DNA of 64,000 bases from Mermis nigrescens (lineage: Eukaryota > Nematoda > Enoplea > Mermithida > Mermithidae): positions 514,153 to 578,152 of the forward strand of contig JAVLUZ010000142.1 in the NCBI GenBank assembly GCA_036768485.1. The letters are read 5' to 3'. Both the position numbers and the translations under genes were made by a program. Position 1 is the first letter of the stretch; each line of letters begins with the position of its first letter. Of this stretch, positions 1-11,604 are shown one piece after another. The notes beneath the pieces are model-generated. The model was not told the DNA's origin. It worked only from the letters and a program-made list of their open reading frames with translations, and did not search any database.

Positions 1-2591
1 TACATTTTTTAATAATTTGATAGTAATAGCAGATTCGAATATATTTTTCTTTTTACATTATTTACTTTATCTTTTCGTAGTTTTGTATTAATCTGTTTTT
101 TATTTTTATTTTTTACCTGTTGAGAGGCAGTCTAGCCGTCTAGACTGGTGCCGCTAGGTTGCAGCGACATTAGAGGATTAAACGCACGAGCATTCTAGTC
201 CCTCTCTGAAGACATCACCTGTTTATATGAATTTTTTTTTTTGTATTCTTTCTGTATATACTCCTGCTCACATCACATTTCACTAAGACTCTTGCGCTCT
301 GTAAAACCTGTTCTTTCTCATACTATAATTTTTTCAGGAAAATTTGTGCTATTTCTAGCGTCTTTTTGTTTTTTCATACTGATAGAATGCTTCACTACTA
401 CCTATTCCTTTTTTAAATTCATTTACTTATCAATTAATTTTATTTTATATTTTGTTCTCTATATTTTTCTGTGAAATGACTATTTTCTCGCTTTTTTGTC
501 GTATGATGACTTCCTGTCTACATAAAGGGTGTTAGAAAAAAGACACATTCTTATTTTTTCTATAACTTTTTTACAAATGGGGAAATGTTAATAAAACTTC
601 ACACAAATGATTTGATGTACGAGTATATCGACACCCTTATGCTAGGAGTTCATTGTCTTACTGTATCTATAGCTAATACTACAGTAAAAATTCAAACGTG
701 TACGTACTTCAACATAGATTCGAAACACCAAATTTCGTCTAGATAAAGCTTAGTGCCGCACAATTTGATTTCATGAATGTAAAAAGTTCTTTGGATAGCT
801 CAAGAAGGTTGGTAAATAATGATATTTGAATTTAAAACAATATTAAGATTGCACTAAAAGCTGAATTTTGGGTTAGAGTTTTTCATTTCTCTCAGGTCAA
901 TTCTGTCTCAATATAGCACATTTGCTGAGAAAAAGCAATTTACATCAGATTTAAGCCTTATATGAAATTTTTCTCAAAATGCATCAAATATTGACTAAGA
1001 GGCGCCTCTCTTAGCAAAACAATTTATTTCAAGCAGGTTGTGGCGTAGAATTTTGTGCAGTCAATGATTTATTGAAGCACCATACTTTTCGCGAGAACAT
1101 CTAAGACATAAAGAAAGTTATTAAAGGTCATAGTTCAACTTACTGATCAGAGGATTCATCAAAAAGGTAGTGTGTGATGCATTGTGAGAATGGAGAATTT
1201 ACAGAAGTAAATTCATGGTTGAGTTTGATTAATAAAGCGCCAGGTAATCAGCACTGAGTGATAAGCTATAAATTTTTGCTAGCATGTTTAGAGATAACTG
1301 CGCCAAACAAGCAAAAAAATTTTTTGCAGTTTCCCGATATTCGTAGAGTTTTAACTAGAAACAAAATGCTTGTTTTTCTTTCCGAACACCGTCTATGTAC
1401 AGGATGAGAATTCTGGGGAGGAGGTCAGTCCGAAAAATTTTTGCAAACTGCATTTTTTGGGATGAAACGATAAATATTTGTCTGAAACACAAAAACGTAA
1501 AGGGCGTTATAAAAAATTCCATTAAAGTTTATGGTAATTTGAACAAAATACAGTCGAAATGAATAAATGAGTCAGCATTTTCTACGATTTTTTTGGAAAA
1601 TCGAAGATTCTAGTCGAGTGGGGAAGTCGGACGACATTCTGCGGGAGTTCAACACTCACAGACCTATAGCCGTTATTCGGTGTCGGACCGACCCCTCCAC
1701 ACCCAAACCTTCTTCCCAAGAACACGGATGGTCTAGAACCCTTTGAATGCAGGAGATTCTCCATAATTTACTTTTAAAAATTTTTTCTCGTTTTTTCGCT
1801 ATTGGTTTGATGCTGCTGAACAAAGCTCGACAAGAAACATTAACAAACTTTTTTGACCGTGTCATCAACGTTTCGGCACTTTTCTGACATTTAAAATCTT
1901 TCGGACCCCGAGACCCCCACAGTTAAGGTGCTGCCCGCGCAGGCTCATCGCCCATGAAGTAATGATAAACCCGATACAAAGTTCAATTCGTACTCATAGT
2001 AGTATTTGTTTTTGTAACGCACTTTCATTCATAATCGAGCGGTTTCCCAATTCATGTCGTATAAATTCGACTTGAAACTATAATCGAACAGGTTTACTTG
2101 TGAACGAAAACAGCATTTTTAAGCTCTTTAGACTCTAATTGCCAAATTTTATGATAGCGCAGCGCCGTACGCGCTGATAAAAAATGAAGCTCACAATATA
2201 GAATCAACTTACGCTGGCGTCAGTAAACAATGGGGCGAAAATTGATTTTATGGCGCGTTGCGCCGTCAAATGGTCGCTTTGAATAGGAAAATTCGCTAAA
2301 AATGCACAAAACGATATATGTTTTGGGATTTTTCCCATAATCGATGATCCTAGTAGGGACATCGGGCCCGATTTCGCGGTATTCCGCAGTCATTATTGGT
2401 GAATCTCATGGTGAGCTAAAAATAGGCTAGTCCTAAACCTAAATGAAGATTTTGGCCTTTCACGAAATGCAAATTTTAATGCAAATGTAAATCAGGTATG
2501 CTTTGTAATAATCCGTGTGCTAATTCGGATTATAGATTATTTATTGATCGATATTGTTCTCAGAGTAGAAACATTAATTGTTTCTGCCTAG
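1..2591. other. Upstream/intronic sequence, no exon recognised
   Basis: No coding exon is recognised here, although the receptor gene must have 5' exons to its left. The first exon in the window begins in the middle of a codon, so at least the end of this stretch is intron. Bases about 200-500 resemble 42050-42340, so they are a diverged repeat copy. Bases about 1640-1940 resemble a decayed copy of the short hAT-like MITE found intact at 13589-13859. Confidence 0.5.
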
Positions 2592-2727
2592 CGCCGACGG
2601 TCAGTACGAAGTGTCTTACTACAGCAACGTGGTCATAGAACACGACGGATCGATGTTGTGGGTGCCTCCGGCCATTTATAAATCTTCTTGTACCATAGAC
2701 GTGCAATATTTTCCGTTCGATGAGCAA
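2592..2727 (+). CDS. Nicotinic acetylcholine receptor subunit, ligand-binding domain exon
   Basis: This is the first recognisable exon of a Cys-loop ligand-gated ion channel subunit that acts in the plasma membrane. Read from phase 2, it gives [20 protein letters not shown] and YFPFDEQ, which match the beta-strand region up to the first half of the Cys-loop in nicotinic receptors. The acceptor is TTTCTGCCTAG ending at 2591 and the donor is CAA/GTGAGA at 2728. The split codon restores an Asn before ADG, the usual family context (YN-ADG). The second Cys of the loop lies in the next exon, so an intron divides the loop. Exons for the signal peptide and the first ligand-binding strands are missing from view. 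Family assignment is secure; subunit identity is less so. Confidence 0.9.
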
Positions 2728-4389
2728 GTGAGATTAATAATCGAATGGAGTAAATTCCGTTTGAGAAAAGATATAAATAAAACGCCGAAAATCAGCAAAT
2801 AAAACTTATGTGGTGGAATAATCGTAAAAAAAGCAACGTAAAGGCGGGAATAAGCGTCAAAAAATAATCACACTTTACTATATAGCCAGTTAAAGTGATA
2901 GTCGAATTAATTAATTTCGTTTTGATCGTCATTTCAATAATAGGCACGCCCTACGATTTGTTTATGATTTAATTGACTTTGAATAGTACCTATTTAAACA
3001 CAGTGTGGAGTGTAAAGAACGACACTTGTGTCTATTTAATCGCAACTTCACGCCAGTCGTTCATCGCTTAAATATGTATTTCGGTTTAAATAACCACGTT
3101 TGTGCCAACTATACTGTAGCTTATATTGGCTGTCGTCATTTGCATACACTCTATTGCAAAAAGTAAGCCACGTATCTGTTCTTTTTCGTAACTTTACACC
3201 GAGTATTCCTCGCTTCATTCTATATCTTCTTTTAATAAAATATGTCTATATGTCAATTATGCTGTACGCTGACACCGATTATCTGTCGTTTGGATATATA
3301 TTTAAGTGTAAAGCAATATGTCTAAGTCAATTTCGCTGTAACTTTACACCGACTTTAATTTGAGTCATTTGACCGCATGTCATTATGTAAACCAATAACG
3401 CGCAACTTTTCTTCGGTCGAACCTTATTGTTTTTCGAGAAGCTAACTTATTATGATATATGCGCTTTTAAGCTTTTGAACGTGTTAGCTTGTAAGGAGTT
3501 ATCCGCTGATGACTTTGGAATAAGAATTTCTGGCTCTTGCAGTATTTTAATACGCGTCTCGTCAGCTGCCGCGCTTCAACAAATATTTCAAGACGACTTC
3601 GATAAATAATGATCAGGAAAAACCGCTGTTTTGGGAAAAGAGCGCGGCAATTGCTTTTTTTCTTACGGGCCAAAAATGAATAACTTTTGTTCGACAACTT
3701 TTTCTTACAGCCGCAACACATCGATAAATTTGACTGTTCTTGTTTGACTAAGTTGGTTGCGCACACTGGTTAAATTTAACACCTAATAAGTTTAGATAAC
3801 TTTAAAATGTGGAAAAAAACTTCGTCCATGCCCATCCGCCCAATTCCTCCAGATTAAATCTAAAGCATGTGTTCCCCTTTTTGTTTTAACGGCTGCTCCC
3901 ACCCAACTAGCATTCTACTACACTAATAATTTTCAGCATCAATGCATCATAAAGAATTAATAATTAATTTGAGGGCCTGTCAAAATAGACGTTGGGTTAT
4001 TTTCAAGAGCAGAGTATTTTCTCGGCTTGCTCTGAGTCACAGAAACGATGATTGATTGATTTTAAAGTATGAAGAAAGTAAGCTTATAAATTAATCGCAT
4101 TGATCTGCTTGCGGCTTACTAACACGTTTTATTTCATACCTTAACATGACTTGATGTGAGCGCCTGCAAAAAAAATTTTCAATGCATAAGAACATAATAA
4201 AACGGTCTTCTAGCTTAATTTATTTATACTCGTAATTCCTGTCGCATTTTTAATGTCGAACTCGCACCATAATTTTCTTTACAAATTTCGCAGAAAATTT
4301 GCCAAATCTCCCTATAGAAAAGTAATAAAATTTCAAAACATGCCCATTGACTTTTCGGACGAATAAACCATTTTTGCATCCTTTATTAG
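2728..4389 (+). other. Receptor intron (1.66 kb)
   Basis: The intron runs from GTGAGA at 2728 to TTTATTAG ending at 4389 and joins in phase 0. I see no coding sequence, known element or tandem array in it. The reading frames present are AT-rich and have no family resemblance. Confidence 0.75.
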
Positions 4390-4635
4390 ACGTGCAGCTT
4401 AATCTTTGGTTCTTGGACCTACGACGAAACCGAGGTAATTTTTGCGCTCGACCGAACGGGAATGGACCTCGAGGAGTACGCCAAGAGCAGCATTTGGGAT
4501 TTGGTCGAGGCCCCAGCCACCCTGCGCATGCACAAGTCCCGCATCGAATTCCACATCAGGATCCGGCGCAAGCCCCTCTTCTACACCGTCGTCCTCTTGA
4601 TTCCCACCGTTTTGATGGCCTTCTTAAGCATGATG
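4390..4635 (+). CDS. Nicotinic receptor subunit, end of ligand-binding domain and M1
   Basis: The exon opens with ACG TGC, giving the second Cys of the Cys-loop. Joined to the previous exon the loop is C-X13-C, the family spacing. It continues FGSWTYDETEV, then SSIWDLVEAPATLR, then IRRKPLFY and the first membrane helix VVLLIPTVLMAFLSMM. The adjacent-Cys pair that marks alpha subunits in loop C is absent and the loop is short, so this is a non-alpha subunit, expected to contribute the complementary face of the agonist site. The donor is ATG/GTATGT at 4636, phase 0. The helix sequence is closest in memory to nematode ACR-2/UNC-29-type subunits. Confidence 0.93.
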
Positions 4636-5877
4636 GTATGTAGCACACATTGGCGGAGGTAGGGGGTGGAAGAAAATATCCAAAAAAATCCAAATGAATC
4701 CAAATAATCTAAAAGAGATCCAAAAAAGCAAAAAAATATAAAACTTCAAAATTAAAAAAGGATACAAAAATTCAAATCCCGAAAATTCTAATCAAAATCC
4801 AAAAGAATTCAAAATATCCCATCGAATCCGAAAGACAGCCGAATCGAATTTTCAAATTCTTGCTCCCGTTTTTATCCACAATTTTTCGAGGCCGATAGGC
4901 AGAGGTAGATAAGAAACGTAAACAATAGTGGTTTTTGTGTCGTAACCTCCAATTTTTCGCATTTTACACTAGGCACGGGCGGGACTTTTTCCTTTTTATT
5001 GGCCCACATTTTTCCCTCATCACACAAATTTTTTTAGCAGAATCCAGAATTCGCGGCATCCAAAAAGTTCGTAGACAATGTGCTCTTTTAAGCATCTTCA
5101 GCTATCTGCTTGCCCAAAAGTTTCAAATTTCGGCGCTTCGTGGTGTATACTCTTTTTCCGATTATGTCATGTTAATTTATTGAAATGTTTTCGCCGATTT
5201 TTAGGAATTTTTTTATGTTTTTTACGTTTAGTTTTTTAGTTTTTTTTACGTCAGAACGCCAAAAAAAGATCTGTTTGACACTTATCCACAGAAGATCACT
5301 TTTGTCTTCATTCCGCACGATTCCTTAGCTGTTGTATGCCTGGTCTAGACCCCTCAGAATCAAAAAGACCCAGCCCAACCCCGGTATCCGGAAGACCTCC
5401 GAAATTATATTTCCAGTGTTGTTTTTTGTGCAATATTCTGAAGCCAATAGATAGATCTCGCGAAGAAACATCGAAACATTTTAGTTTTTGCAACCACCCA
5501 ACCATCAATATTCGGCATTACGTCGACCTTGCAAAATTAAAGAATTTTTCGAGCTACCCCAGCCTCCCGTTATCCCAGCATATTTGCCCAGATACAAAAT
5601 GGATATATGTGTTATTTATTAATGATTCGTGACCATCGTTTACCATAATTTCTCAAATTTTTCTTTCTATCGCGTTCTGAAGGCTAGATATTTTAGCTCG
5701 AAATTCAGATTACTTTAATTACCGTGGGTTTTTGTAGCATTTAGAAAAATTTTCGAAGCAAAATCATCGATTTCGACAGTTTTTTAATGGAAATTCTGAA
5801 AGTTTTTCACTCTTTCGCGCTAGGAACTTTTTCTATTTTTTAACATAGTGCATTAATTCGCGCCTTAAAACAATTTG
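4636..5877. other. Receptor intron, proximal part, with decayed MITE
   Basis: Bases 4680-4830 are a low-complexity run of AATCCAAA-like repeats. Bases about 5335-5510 carry a diverged copy of the 13589-type MITE: the core 'gccaatagatag' followed by a gaaacatcgaaa block resembles the intact copies. Nothing coding is seen. Confidence 0.45.
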
Positions 5878-5916
5878 CTTATTACTGTAATGCACGATCC
5901 CATTTCACTCGGTACC

Positions 5917-6298
5917 GTCTCAACACTCCCACTGTCTCAACATTCCCACTGTCTCAACATTCCCACTGTCTCAACACTCCCACTGTCTCAACATTCCCAC
6001 TGTCTCAACATTCCCACTGTCTCAACACTCCCACTGTCTCAACATTCCCACTGTCTCAACACTCCCACTGTCTCAACACTCCCACTGTCTCAACATTCCC
6101 ACTGTCTCAACACTCCCACTGTCTCAACACTCCCACTGTCTCAACATTCCCACTGTCTCAACACTCCCACTGTCTCAACATTCCCACTGTCTCAACATTC
6201 CCACTGTCTCAACATTCCCACTGTCTCAACATTCCCACTGTCTCAACACTCCCACTCGAATTCTCAACACTCCCACTGTCTCAACATTCCCACTGTCG
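5917..6298 (+). repeat. 17-bp tandem repeat array, left foldback arm
   Basis: About 22 copies of the unit CTCAACATTCCCACTGT, with C/T variation at one position (AACATT/AACACT). Three units make 51 nt, so all frames stay open and give a false 17-residue peptide repeat. One interruption near 6257 (CGAATT) is mirrored in the right arm by a similar break near 7150. Confidence 0.95.
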
Positions 6299-7111
6299 CA
6301 ATGCTAAACGGGACCATATATGAGCATGAAGCGTCTGGGTGGGGTCTAGAGACCCCCTCTCGCCTAAGAATCTGGCGAACTTCCTGAATTGTTATCATTG
6401 ATACTTTTGGGACTTGATCCCGTCTGGAGCCCCATAATTTTCACGCTGCCCATGCATGGACGGAAAATTTCAATAAGGGCGATAAGATTTACAACCTTGC
6501 ACATATTCCAGTTCAGATTTAGGATTTTAAATATCACTTAATGGTGATAAGATCTACGACCTTGCACATATTCTACTTCAACGGATTTAGGATTTTACTG
6601 ACACGGATGCCACATGCCACTGTTTTGCAATTACAATGGCGAAGCTATGGTAATCAGTTAGCAAGATTTAATTTCATCAAAAAATACATTATGATGCAGG
6701 TAAAGCGAAATGCGTTTCATTTTTTTATCAACATGTGTGATGATAACAACGCTATATCCATTAACAGTTTAACCAAGAAGATATTAAGTGAATTCAACCA
6801 AAGTGTCAGGAAAATCCTAAATCCGTTGAAGTAGAATATAGGCAAGGTCATAGATCTTATAACCATTAAGTGATATTTGAAATCCTAAATCTGAACTGAA
6901 ATATGTGCAAGGTTGTAAATCTTATCGCCCTTAAGTGAAATTTACCGTTCATGCATGGGCAGCGTAAAAATAATGGGGCTCCAGACGGGATCAAGTCCCT
7001 AAAGGAATCAATGATAACAATTCTAGGAAGTTCGCCAGATTCTTGAGCGAGAGGGGGTCTCTAGACCCCACCCAGACGCTTCATGCTCATATTTGGTCCC
7101 GTTTAGCATTG

Positions 7112-7205
7112 CGACAGTGGGAATGTTGAGACAGTGGGAGTGTTGAGAATCCGAGTGGGAGTGTTGAGACAGTGGGAATGTTGAGACGGTGGGAGTGTTG
7201 AGACA
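7112..7205 (-). repeat. 17-bp tandem repeat array, right foldback arm
   Basis: The same 17-bp unit as at 5917-6298 on the opposite strand, with only about five copies. The unequal arm lengths suggest that the arrays expand or contract independently after insertion. Confidence 0.9.
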
Positions 7206-7294
7206 CAATCTTTTACTCGACCCGCCATACTCTTAAAAAAATTCGCTACCTACTCCGCACCGAGCGAGGGAAAATCGAGCACTACAGTAATAAG

Positions 7295-8639
7295 GAGTTT
7301 GGTTTTTCGAGTGGATTTATGTACACAGACTTGGTTGCACGTACACAAACATAGGAATAATGATTCGAGTCCTAAACTCTCTGAATTTACCAACTTCCCG
7401 GCGCTTCGCCTCGGATTTTGGTCAAAGTTAAATAAGTTCAGGCAATATGCGTACTTTTGCAAACAATATTGCCAAAAATTACTAAATTTAATAAATACTG
7501 TACCGAGAATGATTTTGAATAAAAGTTAAGCAGGGAAAAGTTTGAAAAACCGCTGTTCCGCTAATGAATATTTGACTTCATGTACTTCTGACCAGATGTG
7601 CACGTAAAGGAGGGGTGTTTGGGCTTCCGGACCCTCAATATGAAGGAATGGGAAATTTTCTGGGAAAATGGAGCAAAATTGAGGCTAGAAATACATCAAA
7701 ATTGACCTTTTTTCAAAAGTGCTTTAAATTGACCAGAAAATGCGTAATAATGTAGTTTTACTGCTATTTTAGCGCTTATATTAGTTTTTGAGCTCATTTT
7801 GGCTTACAAAGATCAATTTTTGACCCCACTCAAAACTGGCTGACCTCCCCTCATCCCACCCCAGACCGGCCATACTTCGCCTATACGCTTCTGACTGTTA
7901 TTCGTCTTTCCACCACTGAATCCTCCACATAAAGAAATTAAAACCCAGCGCCCCTTTTTCTGGTTTTTCTAATTTTGTTGATGCCATTAGATAAAACAAC
8001 TAGTAATGAAATGTCTGAAAATGAAGCTTTTCCATGTCATCAGTTTTTCGACCCTTCTAGACCTTGAAACGATTTTCCAAACCCATCATATTTATTTGTT
8101 CGTGATTGGCGTAATTTGTTTATCTACGATTTTCTTGATTTATATTTTTTTCGTGATTTGCGTAATTATCCATCCACAATTTTCTTAATTTTTAATTATA
8201 ATGAATTTTACTTCAAAATTCGATTCTTATAATAATATTTTAATTTTTTTAAAATAATTGTTGTTTGCCATTGCTCAGCTAAATTAGTAAAAATATTGTG
8301 ATTCAGCATTATAATCTTCCCGTTTTCGTATGGGAGGAATATTGAAATTAAGTTGATTTGAATTAACAGTTAACGCTAGGGCCATATGCAGTGGCTCAGA
8401 ATTTTGTGGGCGGTTAATTGCCCGGTTTCACGAGGAAACACCTAAAAAGGGTCTAAAACATGCTTTTTTGCCAAAAATATCCCCATCATCCTGCATAGAT
8501 GAGGCAACTGTGCAATTTCAAAGAAACGAGAAATAAACGGCAAATATGAATAAAATTGGTAAAAAAACGATTATTCCATTTTAAAAAGGCTCAGCAAGTA
8601 TTTTTTAGAATTTTATAAAGAAATTTTTACTATTTTCAG
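7295..8639. other. Receptor intron sequence with MITE-B remnant
   Basis: Bases about 7600-7880 resemble, in reverse, the repeat blocks inside 10755-11604 (remnants such as 'gcttcggaccctcaatatgaagg' and a GACCGGCCATACTTCGCCTA end). The remainder is AT-rich and unremarkable. Confidence 0.45.
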
Positions 8640-8690
8640 GTGTTTTACCTGCCGGCCGGCGCCGGTGAAAAAAGAAATGTTTTTTATTAA
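8640..8690 (+). pseudogene. Partial copy of the receptor M2 exon start, ending in a stop
   Basis: After TATTTTCAG the sequence reads VFYLPAGAGEK in phase 0, which duplicates the first 11 codons of the exon at 9209, including a similar pyrimidine tract and acceptor. It then diverges to RNVFY and a TAA at 8688-8690. If used as an exon it would end the protein just after M1, before the pore helix. It could be a poison exon, an inert scar, or an alternative last exon; there is no transcript to decide. Confidence 0.8.
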
Positions 8691-9208
8691 ATTAAATTAA
8701 AAGAAAGGCCGATGAAAAAGTTTCTTTATTCTTTACTTTTTCTTAGGTTTTTTACCTGTTTTTGTACGTAAAAAAATCTATATTTTTCATTCAATGGTCA
8801 AACATTGAAAAATGATGCCTCTTCCATAGCATCATTTTTTAGACTCTTTCTGGACCTTGAAAGGTATTACGAAATGCTCTAGAACTTTGGTTTTGGTCAA
8901 ATGCACATTCGCGTAATTTTCGTAACTGAGTGATAAGAGGAAAGAGTACATGTGCTAAATTTGTAGAATTATAGCGATAAGTCGATTTCTTATAATTCGA
9001 TAGAATAGGTACTCTGAAAGTGAGCTAATTCGAGAAAAGTTTCAACGGTATAAAGCAATGGTACAATTGGGAAAGATCCAGAAAACATAAAACAGCAAAA
9101 ATGAAAGAAATTAACGAAAGAGCAAAACTAAAATCGAAATTATAGAAAAAGATTTGAAAAAGGACTTCTTACTTTCAAAAAAATTGTTTTTTTTAACTCT
9201 TTTCTCAG

Positions 9209-9454
9209 GTGTTTTACCTGCCAGCTGGCGCCGGTGAGAAAGTGACGCTGACTATCAGCGTCCTACTGTCGCTGGTCGTATTTTTGCTTCTGGTGTCGAA
9301 AATTTTGCCGCCCACTTCGATCACGATACCTTTGATGGCCAAGTACCTGCTGCTCACTTTCGTGCTCAACATTATCACTATACTGATCACAGTGATCATT
9401 ATCAACGTGTTCTTTCGCGGACCCTCGACGCATCGAATGCCCAAATGGGTTCAG
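9209..9454 (+). CDS. Nicotinic receptor subunit, M2 pore helix and M3
   Basis: The exon begins after TTTTCTCAG and reads VFYLPAGAGEK, then the pore helix VTLTISVLLSLVVFLLLV, then SKILPPTS, IPLMAKYLLLTF and the M3 helix ending INVFFRGP, then THRMPKWVQ. The GEK at the cytoplasmic end of M2 supplies the Glu ring found in cation-selective channels. Phase is 0 on both sides. The donor is CAG/GTAGGT at 9455. A hAT-like MITE begins eight bases into the intron, so the donor lies in what looks like that element's target site. Confidence 0.95.
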
Positions 9455-9462
9455 GTAGGTAC

Positions 9463-9714
9463 CACACGTGGGCGTGGGGGAAGGGGGGTCGGAGAGGTAT
9501 GCACCCCTCCCCCAGAAGTTGAAATACCCCCAGAAATCAAAATACCCCCCAGAATTCAAATTTTGAATTTTTTGCTCTTTTAGCGATTTTTTGATGCCAT
9601 TGGATAGTGCTTGATGAGAAACGTCGAAAAATGGTGTTTTTTCGCCATACGACCACTTTTAAGACCATGTTTTGACCTTTGAAAATTTTTTCACCCCCCC
9701 CCCCAGAATCTCGG
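9463..9714 (+). mobile_element. MITE-A copy abutting the receptor splice donor (3' end lost)
   Basis: It starts CACACGTGGGCG and follows the intact family copy at 13589 for about 250 bp (ACCCCCCAGA, GATGCCATTGG, GAAACGTCGAAAA, GACCTTTGAAAA). The expected end, GCTGCCCACSTATG, breaks off at GGTGCTACG. The eight bases before it, GTAGGTAC, include the splice donor. No second copy of that octamer is seen because the far end is lost. Confidence 0.75.
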
Positions 9715-10754
9715 TGCTACGCGTTTTATTTTGAATGCGGAACCATCCAGCGCGTAAGGCTGCGATGCGCTGGTCTGCAAAAAAATTTATTGAAAATAAT
9801 TTGTAATTTTGATTTTTACGAAATTTTTAAAATTGTTTTGAAAAAATTTTTTATTTTTAATTTTATTTTAAAGTCCTAGTCCGACAAGTTTTTTGGATTC
9901 TACAAGAGCTCGATTTTCGAAAACTGTGGAATTCAAAAATTTTTATTCTTCAATTTTTTTTAGAAAAGTCCATACGTTCGACAAGTTTTTTGAGCAAGGG
10001 TTCGGTTTCTCGAAAGATGTGAATTCATTTGAAAAAGGAGAGTTAGTAATCAGCCAAGTTAATTATAATATGTTGTGTTACAAAACAAACGTTAAAATAG
10101 CGTAAAAACTGCGTCAATGACAATTTTTCGTCAATTTTAAAGCATTTTGCAGAAAAATTGTAATTTTTCGTCGCTTTTGATCTTAATTTTTCCTTTTTCT
10201 ATAGAAAAATTCTCCCAGTTGTTCGTATGTAAATTCTAGAACCTGAATTTACTCAATCAAATGTGATCTAAATCTTTGAGCGGTTTTGGACCAGAACATT
10301 ATATACTGCTTTTAATGGCATATTTGCCCGAGTATTGCGTCAGAAATGAGTTTTTGTATTGAACGAATTTTTTCGCAAATAATTCTGAAGCGAAAACGCA
10401 GTGGTCTCACCACAATTTATTCAGTTTTTTAACGAAAATTCTGGACATTATAACACAAGAGGAAAATCTTCAAAAATATTCCCGAGCAATAGATAAAAAA
10501 ACGACGAAAAAGCATTATTCCGCTTTAGGGAAATTTCGGGGGCTGTTTTGTCCAATCTTACGCAAGTTATGAATTCGCTCATGCGTGGTGTTAAGAGTGA
10601 CGAGCATACATGGAAAGCAGCCGGATTCTGGGGGTCTGGTGGTGTAAAGCTGGCGAGAATTCAATTATAGGGGTTACTCGATTTTTCGGGGCTCTGCTGG
10701 ATTATCGGGGCGTCTAATCTCCCTGCCCTACCCCCTCCCACGAGTGGTGACAAC
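9715..10754. other. Receptor intron 3, AT-rich
   Basis: Poly-A/T-rich sequence. I see no gene, array or element ends until the insertion at 10755. Confidence 0.5.
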
Positions 10755-11604
10755 CAGACATGCATGTGAGGAGTTGGTGGGTCTAGACCATAGATGCACA
10801 GCAGGTGCGATCTAGGGGGTCAGCCGGTCTGGGATGTTAAAGAATTGAGCTTTTTTGGGTTAAAATGAGCTCGAAAACTGGTATAAGCGCTAAACTAGTG
10901 TTAAAACTACTTTATTATACAGTTTCTGGTCAATTGTATGACACTTTTGAAGAAAATTTTCATTTTTCATTCGTTTCTGGCCTTATTTTGCCTCATTTTC
11001 CCAAAAAAATTTCCCATTTTCCCATTCTGAGGGTCAGGACCATAGATGCACAGCATGGCCAATCTGGCGGGGGGGGGGTCAAAAACTGAGTTTTTTTGAT
11101 CTCAAATAATCACAAAACTAATATGAGCGCTAACATAGCTTTAAAACTACGTTATTGCACAGTTTCTGATCAATTTGAATCACTTTTGAAGAAAATTTAA
11201 AATTTCATGCGTTTTTTAGCCTAATTTCGCCCCATTGCCCCCCAGCGTTTTCCACTTTTCTATTCTGGGGAGATAAGGACCCCCAAACCCCCTGTGTGCA
11301 TGTCTATTCTGGACCCTCCAACCATCCACCACGTGCATGTCTGGTCTAGACCCCCTAGAATGGAAAAATTGAAAATTTTGAGGGAAAATGAGGCCAAATG
11401 AAGGCCAAAAACGGATGGAAATTTGTAATTTTCTTCAAAAATGCTTCATATTGACAATAAACTATTCAATAATGTAGTTTTTACGCCAGTTTAGCACTTA
11501 TACCCGTTTTGTAAGTCATTTTAGCACAGAAAAGCTCATTTTTTGACCCCCCCTCGCTCCCTAGACCCGCAGACCCCCCAGACCGGCCATTCCGTTCATC
11601 TATG
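10755..11604. mobile_element. Composite hAT-like element made of MITE-B repeat units
   Basis: The ends CAGACATGCATG and CATCTATG are flanked on both sides by GTGACAAC, a perfect 8-bp duplication (10747-10754 and 11605-11612). Inside are three related blocks of roughly 250-280 bp, two direct (around 10790 and 11040) and one inverted (around 11330). They share CATAGATGCACAGC-like ends and a core 'cagtttctggtcaattt'. The same block occurs alone near 7600, 14690 and 21469. There is no coding sequence, so the element must depend on a transposase made elsewhere. An 8-bp duplication is typical of hAT elements. Confidence 0.75.

Larger units (their letters stand above)
5878..7294. mobile_element. Foldback-type element with long inverted arms and internal tandem arrays
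   Basis: The two ends are inverted copies (CTTATTACTGTARTGC at 5878 and its complement ending at 7294). The arms continue inward as inverted copies. A 17-bp tandem array is followed by a 300-bp arm (6300-6600 against 6795-7107) that is nearly the same on opposite strands. The centre (about 6600-6790) is unique. No transposase is present, so the element is non-autonomous. Long arms built around tandem repeats are the hallmark of Foldback elements. I could not find a clean target duplication. The element sits inside the second receptor intron and folded transcripts of it could form a long hairpin. Confidence 0.75.

Noticed and set aside
5917..6298. CRISPR-like array
   Set aside because: Direct tandem repeats with no spacers, in a eukaryotic intron.
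5875..6387. 170-residue + strand ORF with a 17-residue peptide repeat
   Set aside because: It is the 17-bp tandem array read in frame; three units make 51 nt, so it stays open by chance.
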